Shown here piece after piece: positions 1 through 8,196 of a DNA stretch of 64,000 nt. A program made the position numbers and the translations under genes. The notes under the pieces are model-generated. The model ran no database searches. It was not told where the DNA came from and saw only the letters and a program-made list of their open reading frames with translations. How positions within the stretch are numbered: the stretch's first letter is position 1; each line of letters begins with the position of its first letter. The stretch lies in contig NZ_JAHZIL010000003.1 in assembly GCF_019443085.1 (NCBI RefSeq), positions 2,108,001 to 2,172,000 of the forward strand, written 5' to 3'. Source of the stretch: Marinobacter sp. F4218 (GTDB lineage: Bacteria > Pseudomonadota > Gammaproteobacteria > Pseudomonadales > Oleiphilaceae).

Positions 1-333
1 GTCGATACGGCGCGAGAATACGGCAGTTTCGGGCAGTTTCTCGAGCAGTGGCCGAGAGACGATCAGGCCGGTTTGCTGCTCTGGCTCAAGCGCAATGGTG
101 CCCGGCTGGGGGGCAACAGCGCTCAGTATTTCCTGCGCCGGGTAGGATGGGACGGCTTCATCCTGTCATCGGACGTGGTGACCGCCCTGCGCCGGGCCGA
201 CCTGCTGGACGCCTCGCCGGGCAGCAAGAAAGCGCTGATGCAGGCTCAGGCCGCCTTTAACGACTGGCACGAGGAAACCGGACTGCCCTACTGTCATCTG
301 TCCCGGATACTCTCCTTTACCGTCGACAGCTGA
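1..333 (+). CDS. 3-methyladenine DNA glycosylase family protein (5' end outside window)
   Basis: This is the 3' part of a gene: the frame is open from base 1 and ends in TGA at 331-333, leaving 110 residues. The segment carries a YGSFGQFL stretch, then LGGNSAQYFLRRVGWDGF and CHLSRILSF near the C-terminus, a pattern I associate with the Tag/MagA-like 3-methyladenine DNA glycosylases of the HhH superfamily. That family excises alkylated adenines at the start of base-excision repair. The catalytic HhH-GPD part would lie upstream, so activity cannot be judged here. It converges on cobS with only 13 bp between the stops. The family call is from memory of related proteins. Confidence 0.65.
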   Translation, partial: VDTAREYGSFGQFLEQWPRDDQAGLLLWLKRNGARLGGNSAQYFLRRVGWDGFILSSDVVTALRRADLLDASPGSKKALMQAQAAFNDWHEETGLPYCHLSRILSFTVDS

Positions 334-346
334 GCACCGGTAGCAT

Positions 347-1111
347 CTACAGGAACATCAGCAGCACCAGTTCGCACAGCACGACGCTGGCGCCCAGGGT
401 GTCGCCGGTGTAGCCGCCCAGTTGATTGCGGATGTAGTTTCCCCAGCACATCGCCACGAGAATAACCGCGGCAAGGGCGCCGGTGATGGCTGCCGGAACC
501 CAGGTCGCGGCGATCAGGGCAATGCCCAGTGTAAACGCGGCGGCAAGTCCCAGGCGTCGAGGGGAAAAACCGTCGGCCACCGGTTTGCTCCGGCTCTTGT
601 CCCGATCGGTCACGTAGGGCAACTGCCACATGATCAGCAGCGGCGCCAGCCGCGCTATCGCCGGCGCCACCAGAATGGCCAGCCAGATCTCGGACGCGTC
701 CAGCAGCAGAGCCACTTTCAGTCCCAGGGACATGACCAGCGCCACTGTGCCGTAGGTGCCGATACGGCTGTCCTTCATGATGGCGAGGCGCCGCTCCACG
801 GTATACCCGCCCCCCAGGGCATCAACACTGTCGGCCAGACCGTCCTCGTGGAAGGCACCGGTGACGAACAGGTGCAGACTGACCACCAGAATGACCGACA
901 CGGTAGGGCTGAACGCCAGCGTGAGGGCACCGTAGGTGGCGGCATAAAGGCAACCCAGCACCAGACCGACCAAGGGGAAATACAGGCTGCTCTGGTTCAT
1001 CAGCCGCTGGGAATAATCAATGTGGATCATCATGGGAATTCGGGTAAGGAACCCGACGGCAAGCCAGAACGCTTGCCACTCCCGCTGCAAATGCTGTGTC
1101 GAAACGGTCAC
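347..1111 (-). CDS. cobS: Adenosylcobinamide-GDP ribazoletransferase (cobalamin synthase)
   Basis: CobS joins adenosylcobinamide-GDP and alpha-ribazole in the last membrane-bound step of cobalamin assembly. The family signature is clear: FHEDGLADSVDALGGGY followed by an RLAIMKDSRIGTYG stretch, with several hydrophobic segments after it, as expected for an integral inner-membrane protein. I start it at GTG 1111, because AGGAGG lies six bases upstream; an ATG at 1138 would put that ribosome site inside the gene. The result is 254 residues, normal for the family. No other cobalamin gene and no recognisable B12 riboswitch is nearby, so the gene stands alone here. Confidence 0.93.
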   Translation of the reverse strand: MTVSTQHLQREWQAFWLAVGFLTRIPMMIHIDYSQRLMNQSSLYFPLVGLVLGCLYAATYGALTLAFSPTVSVILVVSLHLFVTGAFHEDGLADSVDALGGGYTVERRLAIMKDSRIGTYGTVALVMSLGLKVALLLDASEIWLAILVAPAIARLAPLLIMWQLPYVTDRDKSRSKPVADGFSPRRLGLAAAFTLGIALIAATWVPAAITGALAAVILVAMCWGNYIRNQLGGYTGDTLGASVVLCELVLLMFL

Positions 1112-1361
1112 CTGGCACCTCCTGAAATGAGGAGCCATTGTAGTCGGATTGCATGGTTCTTTCCGAGCTGGACTATAATTTCACCAACAGGCGCATGGTA
1201 AAGATGCTCCGGTAGTTGGCCGTCCCATCTGAACAGCAGTCACCATTCGATCCGCAGTCAGTCTTGTAAGGGGCCAGGCGGTGGCGCCTGTCTCGTCTCG
1301 ACCCCGAAACACCATTCCATATCGCGGTTCTGGCTCCTGGAACCGGGAAGAGGGGGGCATC

Positions 1362-1922
1362 ATGAACAGTAAACCAAGTTTGTTAAAGGGAACCATATTG
1401 GCGCTGGCTACCATGGTTCTGATGGTCGTCGGGCATCAGGCCCTGGCAGCAACCGCCGAGGATTTGCACCGGGATGCCCGGCAGGCATTGGAAAGGCTCT
1501 ACGACACCAATGCCGTCGCCAAGTCACTGTCCAAAGACGCCAGGGCAGTCCTGGTTTTCCCGAACATCGTAAAAGCCGGGCTGGTCTTTGGCGGCAGTTA
1601 TGGTGAGGGCGTGTTGATGAAAGATTCGGAGGTTGTCGATTACTACAACTCCGTGGCTGGAACCTTCGGATTCCAGGCCGGCGCCCAGTCCTATGCCTAC
1701 GCCATGTTCCTGATGACCGACGAGGCCGTCAGCTACCTGGAAAAGTCAGACGGCTGGGAGGTTGGAGTCGGGCCCACGGTCGTGATGGTTGACGAAGGCG
1801 TGGCCAAGAACCTGTCGACGTCGTCACTCAAGGACGATGCCTACGCCTTTATTTTCAGCCAGCAGGGCTTGATGGCCGGGGTCAGTATTGAAGGTACGAA
1901 GATTTCCCGAATCCAGCGATAG
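1362..1922 (+). CDS. SYLF/YSC84-domain secreted lipid-binding protein
   Basis: A 186-residue protein with a cleavable signal peptide (about residues 1-28, ending near HQALA-A) followed by one SYLF (Ysc84) domain. The sequence ARAVLVFPNIVKAGLVFGGS, then a GVLM...Y segment and the closing FIFSQQGLMAGVSIEGTKI are typical of the family. SYLF proteins bind phosphoinositides in eukaryotes; the bacterial periplasmic members are poorly understood. The start is ATG 1362 with a purine-rich GAAGAGGGGGG site upstream; an in-frame upstream ATG would remove the signal peptide from the N-terminus. A TATAAT hexamer sits at 1174-1179 but has no good -35. It converges on the GT39 gene. Confidence 0.85.
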   Translation: MNSKPSLLKGTILALATMVLMVVGHQALAATAEDLHRDARQALERLYDTNAVAKSLSKDARAVLVFPNIVKAGLVFGGSYGEGVLMKDSEVVDYYNSVAGTFGFQAGAQSYAYAMFLMTDEAVSYLEKSDGWEVGVGPTVVMVDEGVAKNLSTSSLKDDAYAFIFSQQGLMAGVSIEGTKISRIQR

Positions 1923-1948
1923 GTCCCCGGGCGTCGGTGAGAGCCGGT

Positions 1949-3697
1949 TCAATCCAGCCAGGCGCCCGGGCTTGGTGTGGTGAACTGGCGCACTCTCGAT
2001 GGTGGGGCACAGTCCGGAAGCCGTTGATCCGGGCCCACCAGCAGCCAATGCTCCCGATGGGCGACGCCGAGGTCCCGGGCGCCATCCAGGCTGAAACAGT
2101 CCAGGTCGAGCTTGTCTTGTACCAGGATGAAGCGATGTTCTCCCTCGCCCATCCAGCGCCAGGCGTTGCGTTCCTCGTCCCGCAGGCTGGAAAAGAAACT
2201 GAAGTGAACGAAATCGAGCTTCGAGAACAGGAGGAACTGCTCGCGAAAGTCGATCATGCCGAGTTGGGCGTCTGCCGGCACGTTCTGTTCAGCGGCTGCG
2301 AGAATGTTGCGTGGTGTACGCAGGGGGTCCAGAATCTGGTAGCCCCAGGTAGACAGCAGCAGCCAGCTCAGCATCATGGCCAGGAACAGGCGCCCCAGCG
2401 GCCGGGAACGCCACAGGCCGAGCAGGCTCGCCAGCCATACCAGTCCCACCGTGAACACCAGGCTCCCCGCCTCGTGCAACCGCGCGGGATCGCGGCTGTA
2501 GTCACTGACCTTTTCAACCAGTTTCGGGTGATCATTCCAGGCCAGGACACCCAGGGTGACCAGCGCCACCGCGATCAGCATATGCAGGCCGGTGAGTATC
2601 GGCGGAAACCACCGGGCCGGGCGGTGCGTGCTCAGTACCGGGGCCAGCGCAAGGGCGAACATGGGGAGTGCCGGCAACAGGTAAACGCCGCGCTTGCCCG
2701 GACTGATGCTGAAGAACAGGACCACCAGGGCCACCCAGGCCAGCTGCACCAGAATCACCGGACGGTGCCGGATGGCATCGGTCAGCGGCCGGAACAGCGC
2801 CAGGAAAACCAGGGGCAGTGGGAACCAGAGGGCGGGAATGACACTGGTGAGGTAGTAGTACCAGGGCTGGAGATGCCCCCAGGAATCGGCGTAGCGTTCG
2901 CCGGTCTGTTTGAACAGGATGTTGTTCCTGTAGGCTAGGGCCTCGTCCGTGCCCACGCTGTTCACATACAGCACCATGGGCACCAGCCACGCCGCCACCA
3001 CGGCGAGCATGGCCAGGGGGCCCAGGGCGCAGCGCCAGGTCATGGCGCCATGGAAACGCGCCCTATCCTGGTAGTTCAGCGCCAGCAGAGGCACCAGCAT
3101 CAATGCGGGCAAGAAACCCACGCCCTTGGTGATGATCCCCAGCCCCATGAACGCCCAGGCGGCGAAATACCAACCCCAGGCCGGCCCGGTAAAGAAGTGG
3201 CGGATCAGGCCATAGCAGGCAACGGTGATCCAGCAGGCCACCATGGCATCAATCTGGGCCTTCTGGGCCTGGGCCAGAAATTGTGGTGCCAGCATCATCA
3301 GCAGCACCGCAACGGCGCCGGTGCGCTGGTTCCAGAGCCGGGTTCCGAGGTCGTAGACCAATCCCAGTGTTAACAGGCTGCACAGGGCATTGGGCAGCAG
3401 GAAAGCGACTTTCAGGTTACCGGTCAGCCAGTAGAAAAACGCGATGCTCCACATGAACACCGGCGGCTTGTCGGGGTAGAACTCGCCGCCGCGCATGGGG
3501 ATCAGCCATTGGCCGGACGCCACCATTTCCTGTGCGACCTCGGCAAAGCGCGGCTCATCGGCGGGCCAGGGCGAACGGAGGCCAATGCCGGTGGCAATCA
3601 TGACGGCAGCAAAGGCCAGCAGCAGGAGCAATAGCCGGTTGCGGGACAGGTGGAGCAACGAGTCCGGGAGGTGTCGGAAATAGGGCGATGCGGGCAT
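1949..3697 (-). CDS. ArnT-like GT39 lipid-linked glycosyltransferase
   Basis: A 582-residue multi-pass membrane glycosyltransferase of the ArnT/PMT group. The first periplasmic loop has the family hallmarks: an acidic PADEPRFAEVA motif (catalytic Asp-Glu) about residue 46 and YPDKPPVFMW about residue 73. Around a dozen hydrophobic segments follow, then a soluble C-terminal part. ArnT moves 4-amino-4-deoxyarabinose from undecaprenyl phosphate to lipid A; which sugar this one moves is unknown. It is the last gene of a GT2-DedA-GT39 run downstream of a PmrAB-like system, an arrangement that suggests lipid A or other envelope decoration. No arnB, arnA or pmrI homologue is in view, so an aminoarabinose product is not supported. 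Confidence 0.85.
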   Translation of the reverse strand: MPASPYFRHLPDSLLHLSRNRLLLLLLAFAAVMIATGIGLRSPWPADEPRFAEVAQEMVASGQWLIPMRGGEFYPDKPPVFMWSIAFFYWLTGNLKVAFLLPNALCSLLTLGLVYDLGTRLWNQRTGAVAVLLMMLAPQFLAQAQKAQIDAMVACWITVACYGLIRHFFTGPAWGWYFAAWAFMGLGIITKGVGFLPALMLVPLLALNYQDRARFHGAMTWRCALGPLAMLAVVAAWLVPMVLYVNSVGTDEALAYRNNILFKQTGERYADSWGHLQPWYYYLTSVIPALWFPLPLVFLALFRPLTDAIRHRPVILVQLAWVALVVLFFSISPGKRGVYLLPALPMFALALAPVLSTHRPARWFPPILTGLHMLIAVALVTLGVLAWNDHPKLVEKVSDYSRDPARLHEAGSLVFTVGLVWLASLLGLWRSRPLGRLFLAMMLSWLLLSTWGYQILDPLRTPRNILAAAEQNVPADAQLGMIDFREQFLLFSKLDFVHFSFFSSLRDEERNAWRWMGEGEHRFILVQDKLDLDCFSLDGARDLGVAHREHWLLVGPDQRLPDCAPPSRVRQFTTPSPGAWLD

Positions 3698-3706
3698 GTT
3701 CGGGTC

Positions 3707-4375
3707 TCAGGACTGGCTGGAAACGGGGCTGGCGAGCGCTTTTGCCCTGTGGCTGTGGTACAAAAAGGCGCCAATGGCGGAGGCAATGATAAACAGGGTT
3801 ATGCTCAGCAGAAGTTCGTAATGATCGGCCTGACCGACGCCGGCGCCCGCGAGGGCAAATACGAGCATTTGGGGCAGGTAACCGAGGGTGCTGCCCGCCA
3901 GAAAGTGGGCAAAGCGAATCTCCGAACAGCCGGCGACCAGATTGGTTACCAGATTACTGCCCACCGGCAACAGCCGCACCATGAGGACCTTGAGAAGCGT
4001 CTGCTGGCGAAACAGGTCGTCGAACTGGCGCATGCGTTGGCCGAAGCGCTCGGTCAGCGACGTTCGCAGCAGCCACCGGGAAGTAAAGAAGCAGCCGGTG
4101 GCACCCAGGGCAGTCGAGAGGGTTGAGAGCAGGGTGCCATTGAGCCCGTCCAGGGCATACCCCAGAACAAACGCCAGTAACTGCCTCGGCGCCCCGACAC
4201 CGGTGAATACTGCGCCCGCGAGGATGATCTCCATCAGCCCCGCCACGCCATGGCTGTGAATATAGCTGGCGACCAGGTTTTTATCCGACAGAAAGCCCAG
4301 CCAGCCCTGTTGAACCGCGACGAAGCCGGCGACGGCCAGCACGCCGAAGACCAGCCAGCGTAACCAGTTTCCCAT
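3707..4375 (-). CDS. TVP38/TMEM64 (DedA superfamily) membrane protein
   Basis: A 222-residue inner-membrane protein with a TVP38/SNARE-associated core. The motif FTGVGAPRQLLAFVLGYALDG and a later LPVGSNLVTNLVAGCSEIRF segment fit the DedA superfamily, whose members flip undecaprenyl phosphate or phospholipids. There are about six hydrophobic segments. I start at ATG 4375, one base after the TGA of the GT2 gene; an earlier in-frame start would overlap that gene by about 50 bp. Position between a lipid-phosphate glycosyltransferase and an ArnT-like enzyme suggests it moves or recycles the lipid carrier, which is inference. Confidence 0.8.
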   Translation of the reverse strand: MGNWLRWLVFGVLAVAGFVAVQQGWLGFLSDKNLVASYIHSHGVAGLMEIILAGAVFTGVGAPRQLLAFVLGYALDGLNGTLLSTLSTALGATGCFFTSRWLLRTSLTERFGQRMRQFDDLFRQQTLLKVLMVRLLPVGSNLVTNLVAGCSEIRFAHFLAGSTLGYLPQMLVFALAGAGVGQADHYELLLSITLFIIASAIGAFLYHSHRAKALASPVSSQS

Positions 4376-4376
4376 G

Positions 4377-5144
4377 TCAGGAGGCCTTTGCAACGGGCGC
4401 CCGGCTTTCCGACTCGACGATGTCGGCAATGACCGGGGTCCGGGTTCGATGCAGGAGCCACATCACGCCGAACAGATCGAGAATGCCCGCCCACGCCCGA
4501 TTCCAGGCCGTGTACTTGGAGGTACCTCCGCCCCGCGGGCGGTGGTTTACTTCCACCACCGCCACTTCGCCCCCCAGGCCTTTGACCAGGGCCGGAATGA
4601 AGCGGTGGCCGTGGTCGAACCAGGGCAGTTTCATGAATGTCGCCTTCGGAAACAGCTTGAGTCCGCAGCCGGTGTCGGGCACACCGTCGTGCAGAAAAGC
4701 GTTGCGGACCCGATTGGCCAGGCGTGACTGGAAGCGTTTCCAGGCGGTGTCCTTGCGGTTTTTCCGGTAGCCGGCGATGCAGAAATCGGGAACCGTGATG
4801 GCGGAGGTCTTCTGTAGCAGCGTGGGGATGTCGGACGGGTCGTTCTGGCCGTCCCCGTCCATGGTCGCAATGAGGTGGCCGCGGGCCTGCCGAACTCCGG
4901 TTGCCAGCGCTGTACTCTGGCCAACGCTCCGGTCGTGACGCACTCCCACCAGGTGGCCGTTCATCAACCGCGCGGTTCGAATGGCGGCCTCGAGGGTTTG
5001 GTCGGCACTGCCATCGTCCACCAGCACTACCTCAAAATTCGGATAGTCCCGCATCACAGCGAAGATCTCAGTCACCAGGCTGGCAATGTTTTCTTCTTCG
5101 TCCCTGGCTGGGATCACCAGTGACAATGACTTTTCCCGACTCAC
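4377..5144 (-). CDS. Family 2 glycosyltransferase, polyprenyl-phosphate sugar transferase type
   Basis: A 255-residue GT-A fold enzyme like DPM1/ArnC. Visible motifs are LVIPARDEEENI at residue 9, VVLVDDGSADQT at about 39, and the metal-binding region MDGDGQNDPSD near 94. A GCGLKLFPK segment and PRGGGTSKY follow, both common in this family. It probably loads a sugar onto undecaprenyl phosphate for the GT39 enzyme two genes downstream. The C-terminus has only one weak hydrophobic stretch, so it would act at the cytoplasmic face. It follows the sensor kinase gene after 95 bp containing a PmrA-type box, so it can be transcribed with the kinase and also from its own promoter. Confidence 0.85.
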   Translation of the reverse strand: MSREKSLSLVIPARDEEENIASLVTEIFAVMRDYPNFEVVLVDDGSADQTLEAAIRTARLMNGHLVGVRHDRSVGQSTALATGVRQARGHLIATMDGDGQNDPSDIPTLLQKTSAITVPDFCIAGYRKNRKDTAWKRFQSRLANRVRNAFLHDGVPDTGCGLKLFPKATFMKLPWFDHGHRFIPALVKGLGGEVAVVEVNHRPRGGGTSKYTAWNRAWAGILDLFGVMWLLHRTRTPVIADIVESESRAPVAKAS

Positions 5145-5227
5145 AGTTCACCTCCCTCGATGTTGCTCGAATCAGTTGGGGCAGGCAGGATCTGCCAGCA
5201 CTCTGACGGGAATTGTCGGGAAGTAAC

Positions 5228-5244
5228 CTTAAATAAAGCTTAAA
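5228..5244 (-). promoter_or_regulatory. PmrA-type box upstream of the GT2-DedA-GT39 operon
   Basis: Read on the minus strand, toward the GT2 gene, this is TTTAAG-CTTTA-TTTAAG, a full match to the PmrA consensus (C/T)TTAA(G/T)-N5-(C/T)TTAA(G/T). The two halves are 11 bp apart, one helical turn, as OmpR-family dimers need. It overlaps the sensor kinase stop codon at 5240-5242 and lies 84 bp before the GT2 start. Confidence 0.6.
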
Positions 5245-6649
5245 CCTTACGGCTCCATGCGGCGGGCTGGGCCGGCAGCCAGATGTGTACGCAGAGTCCG
5301 GACTGGCCGTCCGGTCGATCATCAAGGGTGAGCTGGCCGCCATGGAGCTCGGCAATGCGTCGGGCGATGGCGAGACCGAGCCCGGCACCCCCGCCCTGGC
5401 GTTGATCAAGCCGGACAAAGCGGCTCAGCGCGCGCTCCCGTTCTTCGGGCGCAATGCCCGGGCCCTGGTCGCAGACGACCACATGGTAGCCCTCCCCGGA
5501 GGCAACCAGTCGGGTCAGCACGGTTGTGTGCTCCGGGCTGTACTGGATGGCGTTGGCCAGCAGGGAACGCATCAGGGTATTAATCAGGGCACTGTTGCAG
5601 TACACCATGGCCTGGCCGTCATCGTCCTCGAGCACCGGCTCAATACCCTTTTTCAGCGCCAGTGGCGCCACATCGGCAATACTCTGTTCCACGATGGCAG
5701 ACAGGTTATGGTACTGAGGGGAGAAGTCGGTTCCGGCATCCACCCGGTTGAGCAACAGCATCTGTTCGACGAGGTACACCATCCGGTCGACCGATTGGGT
5801 CAGGCCTTCAAACTGCCCCGGGGCCTTCTCACAGGCCTTCTCGAGATTCAGGCGTAGGGCCGTCAGCGGGGTGCGCAGCTCATGAGCGGCGTCAGCAGAA
5901 AACCGCCGCTCCCGTTCCAGGGCCTGGTTCAGCCGTCTGAGAAGGCCGTTCACTGCATTGACCAGCCCGGCGACTTCTTTGGGAGCCTGCCGTTCGTCAA
6001 GCGGGTGAATGCGTTCGGGAGCCATATAACGCACGGGCTGCTCCAGGCGCCGCAATGGGCGGAAGCCGACCTGAACCGCCACAATCACGGCGATCACCAG
6101 CAAGGGCAGGGCCAGCAACAGCGGCAGGACGTTACCCAGGGCCAGTTCTTCGCTCAGTTCCTCGCGCACGTCCTCGCGCTGGGCCGTACGAATCCAGAAA
6201 CCCGTGGCCGGATCCCGGAGGGTGAATGTTCGCCACAGGAAGCCGCTGACCTCGGTCCAGGCGAATCCCGGCTGCAGTTCCAGTTTGTCATCGGCCCGCA
6301 GTGTGTTGAGCAGGGGATCCTGCTCCGGCGACCAGACTTCAAAGGCGATTTTTTTCTCATACTTGTGGCCGGAGCCGTCCGGCAGGATTTCATCTTCCTC
6401 AGATTCAGAGAGCGCGCTTTCGGGCAGCTTGAGGGTTTTGGACAGTATGGTGGCCAGCTGTTCCCGGGACTGGGTGTCGGACAGATGCTGGACCAGCCCC
6501 TGCACGATACGGGTGCTCTGGGCCAGCTCGGCGTCGAACAGCTCTTCCAGCTGATGGTTGCTGACATAGAAGCCCCAGCTTGCGGTAATCAGCGTGATCA
6601 GCAGGACCATGGTGGCGACCATAACGGTCAGGGTGCGGGTCAAGCTCAT
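5240..6649 (-). CDS. PmrB/QseC-like sensor histidine kinase
   Basis: A 469-residue sensor with two membrane segments (about 8-28 and 173-196), a periplasmic domain of about 145 residues, HAMP, a HisKA dimer with FSADAAHELRTPLTAL (phospho-acceptor His256), and an HATPase domain with N-box LLANAIQYSP, G1 CDQGPGIAP and G2 GAGLGLAI. The periplasmic part has an acidic run, SESEEDE at 81-87, holding ExxE spacings like those that bind Fe(III) in PmrB; a metal-sensing role here is inference. Its ATG overlaps the regulator stop (ATGA), so the two are co-translated. QseC and PmrB are hard to tell apart by eye; the nearby boxes and GT39 gene favour a PmrB-like role. Confidence 0.88.
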   Translation of the reverse strand: MSLTRTLTVMVATMVLLITLITASWGFYVSNHQLEELFDAELAQSTRIVQGLVQHLSDTQSREQLATILSKTLKLPESALSESEEDEILPDGSGHKYEKKIAFEVWSPEQDPLLNTLRADDKLELQPGFAWTEVSGFLWRTFTLRDPATGFWIRTAQREDVREELSEELALGNVLPLLLALPLLVIAVIVAVQVGFRPLRRLEQPVRYMAPERIHPLDERQAPKEVAGLVNAVNGLLRRLNQALERERRFSADAAHELRTPLTALRLNLEKACEKAPGQFEGLTQSVDRMVYLVEQMLLLNRVDAGTDFSPQYHNLSAIVEQSIADVAPLALKKGIEPVLEDDDGQAMVYCNSALINTLMRSLLANAIQYSPEHTTVLTRLVASGEGYHVVVCDQGPGIAPEERERALSRFVRLDQRQGGGAGLGLAIARRIAELHGGQLTLDDRPDGQSGLCVHIWLPAQPAAWSRKV

Positions 6650-7329
6650 TCCTGGGCTCCGGAAGCGGCGGCCTGACTGTCGAGCAGGTAGCCGACCCCC
6701 CTTACGGTTCGGATGGTGGCCTTGCCGACCCGGCGCCGGAGATGGTGGACGTGTACTTCCAGGGCGTTGCTTTCCACCCCATGCTCCCAGCCATAGAGCT
6801 GGTCCTCAAGCCGCCGGCGGGTGGCGACCTGATCCGGATGGCGCATCAGGTAATGCAGTATCTGGAACTCACTGCGGGGCAGGCTGAACTGTTCCCCGTC
6901 GACCGTCAGCTGGCTGGCGTCCGTATCCAGCATCAGCCGGCCGATCACCAGTCCGTTGTGCGATGTCGTAGCACCGCGCCGGGTCACGGCCCGGATTCGG
7001 GCCTTGAGTTCGGCCATGGCAAAGGGTTTGGTGAGATAGTCATCGGCGCCGGAGTCGAGGCCCTGCAGCTTTTCCCCGAGTTCGGTACGGGCGGTCAGTA
7101 TGATCACGGGGGTCTGAACGCCCTGCTGTCGAACGCGCCGTACGATGTCTAGGCCATCCACCCGGGGCAGGGTCAGATCCAGAATAACCAGGTCAAACTG
7201 CTCATTCGAGAGAGCGTTCAGCGCCTGCAGGCCGTCATCGAGCCAGTCAACCGTGTTCTGGTCGTCCCGCAGCATGTCGAGCATGGTATTGGCGAGTGGG
7301 TGATCGTCTTCTACAAGCAGTATTCGCAT
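6646..7329 (-). CDS. PmrA/QseB-like OmpR-family response regulator
   Basis: A 227-residue regulator with receiver domain (LLVEDDHPL acidic pocket, phosphorylation Asp51 in VILDLTLPRVDG, conserved Lys in YLTKPFAMAEL) and an OmpR-type winged helix (LPRSEFQILHYLM, then VEVHVHHLRRRVG-like VHVHHLRRRVGK). I use ATG 7329, giving the standard MRILLVEDD start; an in-frame codon at 7368 would add 13 unrelated residues. Direct-repeat boxes fitting the PmrA consensus occur upstream of its own gene, upstream of the divergent T_hemolysin operon, and before the GT2 operon. It probably regulates all three. Confidence 0.9.
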   Translation of the reverse strand: MRILLVEDDHPLANTMLDMLRDDQNTVDWLDDGLQALNALSNEQFDLVILDLTLPRVDGLDIVRRVRQQGVQTPVIILTARTELGEKLQGLDSGADDYLTKPFAMAELKARIRAVTRRGATTSHNGLVIGRLMLDTDASQLTVDGEQFSLPRSEFQILHYLMRHPDQVATRRRLEDQLYGWEHGVESNALEVHVHHLRRRVGKATIRTVRGVGYLLDSQAAASGAQE

Positions 7330-7372
7330 GGTGGCCCCGACCTGGAAAACGATACAAGTCTGGCACAAAAAC

Positions 7373-7389
7373 CTTAAGGCCGGCTTAAG
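7373..7389 (-). promoter_or_regulatory. PmrA-type box, predicted autoregulation of the two-component operon
   Basis: Minus-strand reading CTTAAG-CCGGC-CTTAAG, a full match to the PmrA box consensus with an 11-bp repeat. It sits 44-60 bp upstream of the regulator ATG in the divergent intergenic region. Because CTTAAG is itself palindromic the orientation is not certain. Confidence 0.6.
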
Positions 7390-7405
7390 AAAACTCGCGG
7401 CAACG

Positions 7406-7422
7406 GTTAAGCCTGGATTAAG
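7406..7422 (+). promoter_or_regulatory. PmrA-type box facing the T_hemolysin operon
   Basis: Plus-strand GTTAAG-CCTGG-ATTAAG: both TTAAG cores match, the first base of each half does not. The halves are 11 bp apart. A possible -10 (TAATCT, 7433-7438) lies ten bases downstream, so the box would cover the -35 region, as at PmrA-activated promoters. The T_hemolysin start is at 7498. Confidence 0.5.
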
Positions 7423-7497
7423 GCTGCCTCCCTAATCTGACCTTCAGTTTGCACTGCCTTCTATCAGGCCTTGCCAGTCACCTACTGGAGACCGCTT

Positions 7498-8196
7498 ATG
7501 TCAGATCCACTCATGATGTCCGCTTGTTGCCCACCGGATTCCGACGAGGTGGAACCCGTCATCCGATGTGCCGGCCGCTGGCTGTGCCGAGTTGACGCAG
7601 ACACCCGAACGGCGGCAGAGGTCGGCCAGTTTATCCGGCGTCGGTTTCTGCTGGCCTATGGTGCCCAGCCGAGCCTGCGTATTCCCGACCTGTTGGTGTT
7701 GACCACCGCCCACGGCTCACTGTTGGCGGCGGTAGGTGTGCGTAACGCCGCGAGTGAGTCCCTGTTTCTGGAAGATTACCTCGGTGAACCGGTTGAAAAC
7801 CGCATGCCGGAGCCCGGTCCCGGTCGCCAGGCGATTGCCGAGATTGCCCACCTTGCCGGCGTTGAAGCCGGTGTCAGCCGTTACCTGTTTGCCAGCCTGG
7901 CGGTGTGGCTGGATGGCGCTGGCTATCAGTGGGTGGTGTGCACGGGCACCGACCAGTTGCGGAACAGTTTCCGTCGGCTCGGGATCGATACCCACGTTCT
8001 GGCCGACGCCGATCCGGCCCGGCTTGCCGACGGTGGTGCCGGTTGGGGCCGCTACTACGACCATCACCCGGTAGTCATGGCGGTGAGCGTCGCCGAAAGT
8101 CTGGCGGCGCTGAAGGCCGCCGGTCTGCTCAAGGTCACGTTTCCGGTAAACGGCAATGACGCGGAAAGAGGAAACCAGTATGGCTGCATTGCCTGA
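7498..8196 (+). CDS. Thermostable hemolysin (T_hemolysin) family protein
   Basis: A 232-residue cytoplasmic-looking protein without signal peptide. The core stretch AEVGQFIRRRFLLAYGAQPS, then LLAAVGVRNAASESLFLEDYL and an EIAHLAGVEAGVSRYLF segment resemble the T_hemolysin Pfam family, named after a Vibrio heat-stable hemolysin. As I recall, that family is grouped with GNAT-like acyltransferase folds, so an acyl transfer role is possible; a real hemolytic role is not implied. Start ATG 7498 follows TGGAG. It opens a four-gene operon, overlapping the ligase gene by 17 bp, and is divergent from the PmrA-like regulator with box 7406-7422 in front. Confidence 0.75.
   Translation: MSDPLMMSACCPPDSDEVEPVIRCAGRWLCRVDADTRTAAEVGQFIRRRFLLAYGAQPSLRIPDLLVLTTAHGSLLAAVGVRNAASESLFLEDYLGEPVENRMPEPGPGRQAIAEIAHLAGVEAGVSRYLFASLAVWLDGAGYQWVVCTGTDQLRNSFRRLGIDTHVLADADPARLADGGAGWGRYYDHHPVVMAVSVAESLAALKAAGLLKVTFPVNGNDAERGNQYGCIA

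Noticed and set aside
1112..1361. Cobalamin riboswitch ahead of cobS
   Set aside because: No B12-box-like conserved sequence or large folded leader is visible; the leader to the GTG start is short.
1949..5144. Complete arn operon for aminoarabinose
   Set aside because: Only GT39 and GT2 types are present; the sugar-nucleotide enzymes are missing.
7498..8196. Secreted hemolysin toxin
   Set aside because: No signal peptide or secretion genes, and the operon is metabolic; only the family name suggests a toxin.
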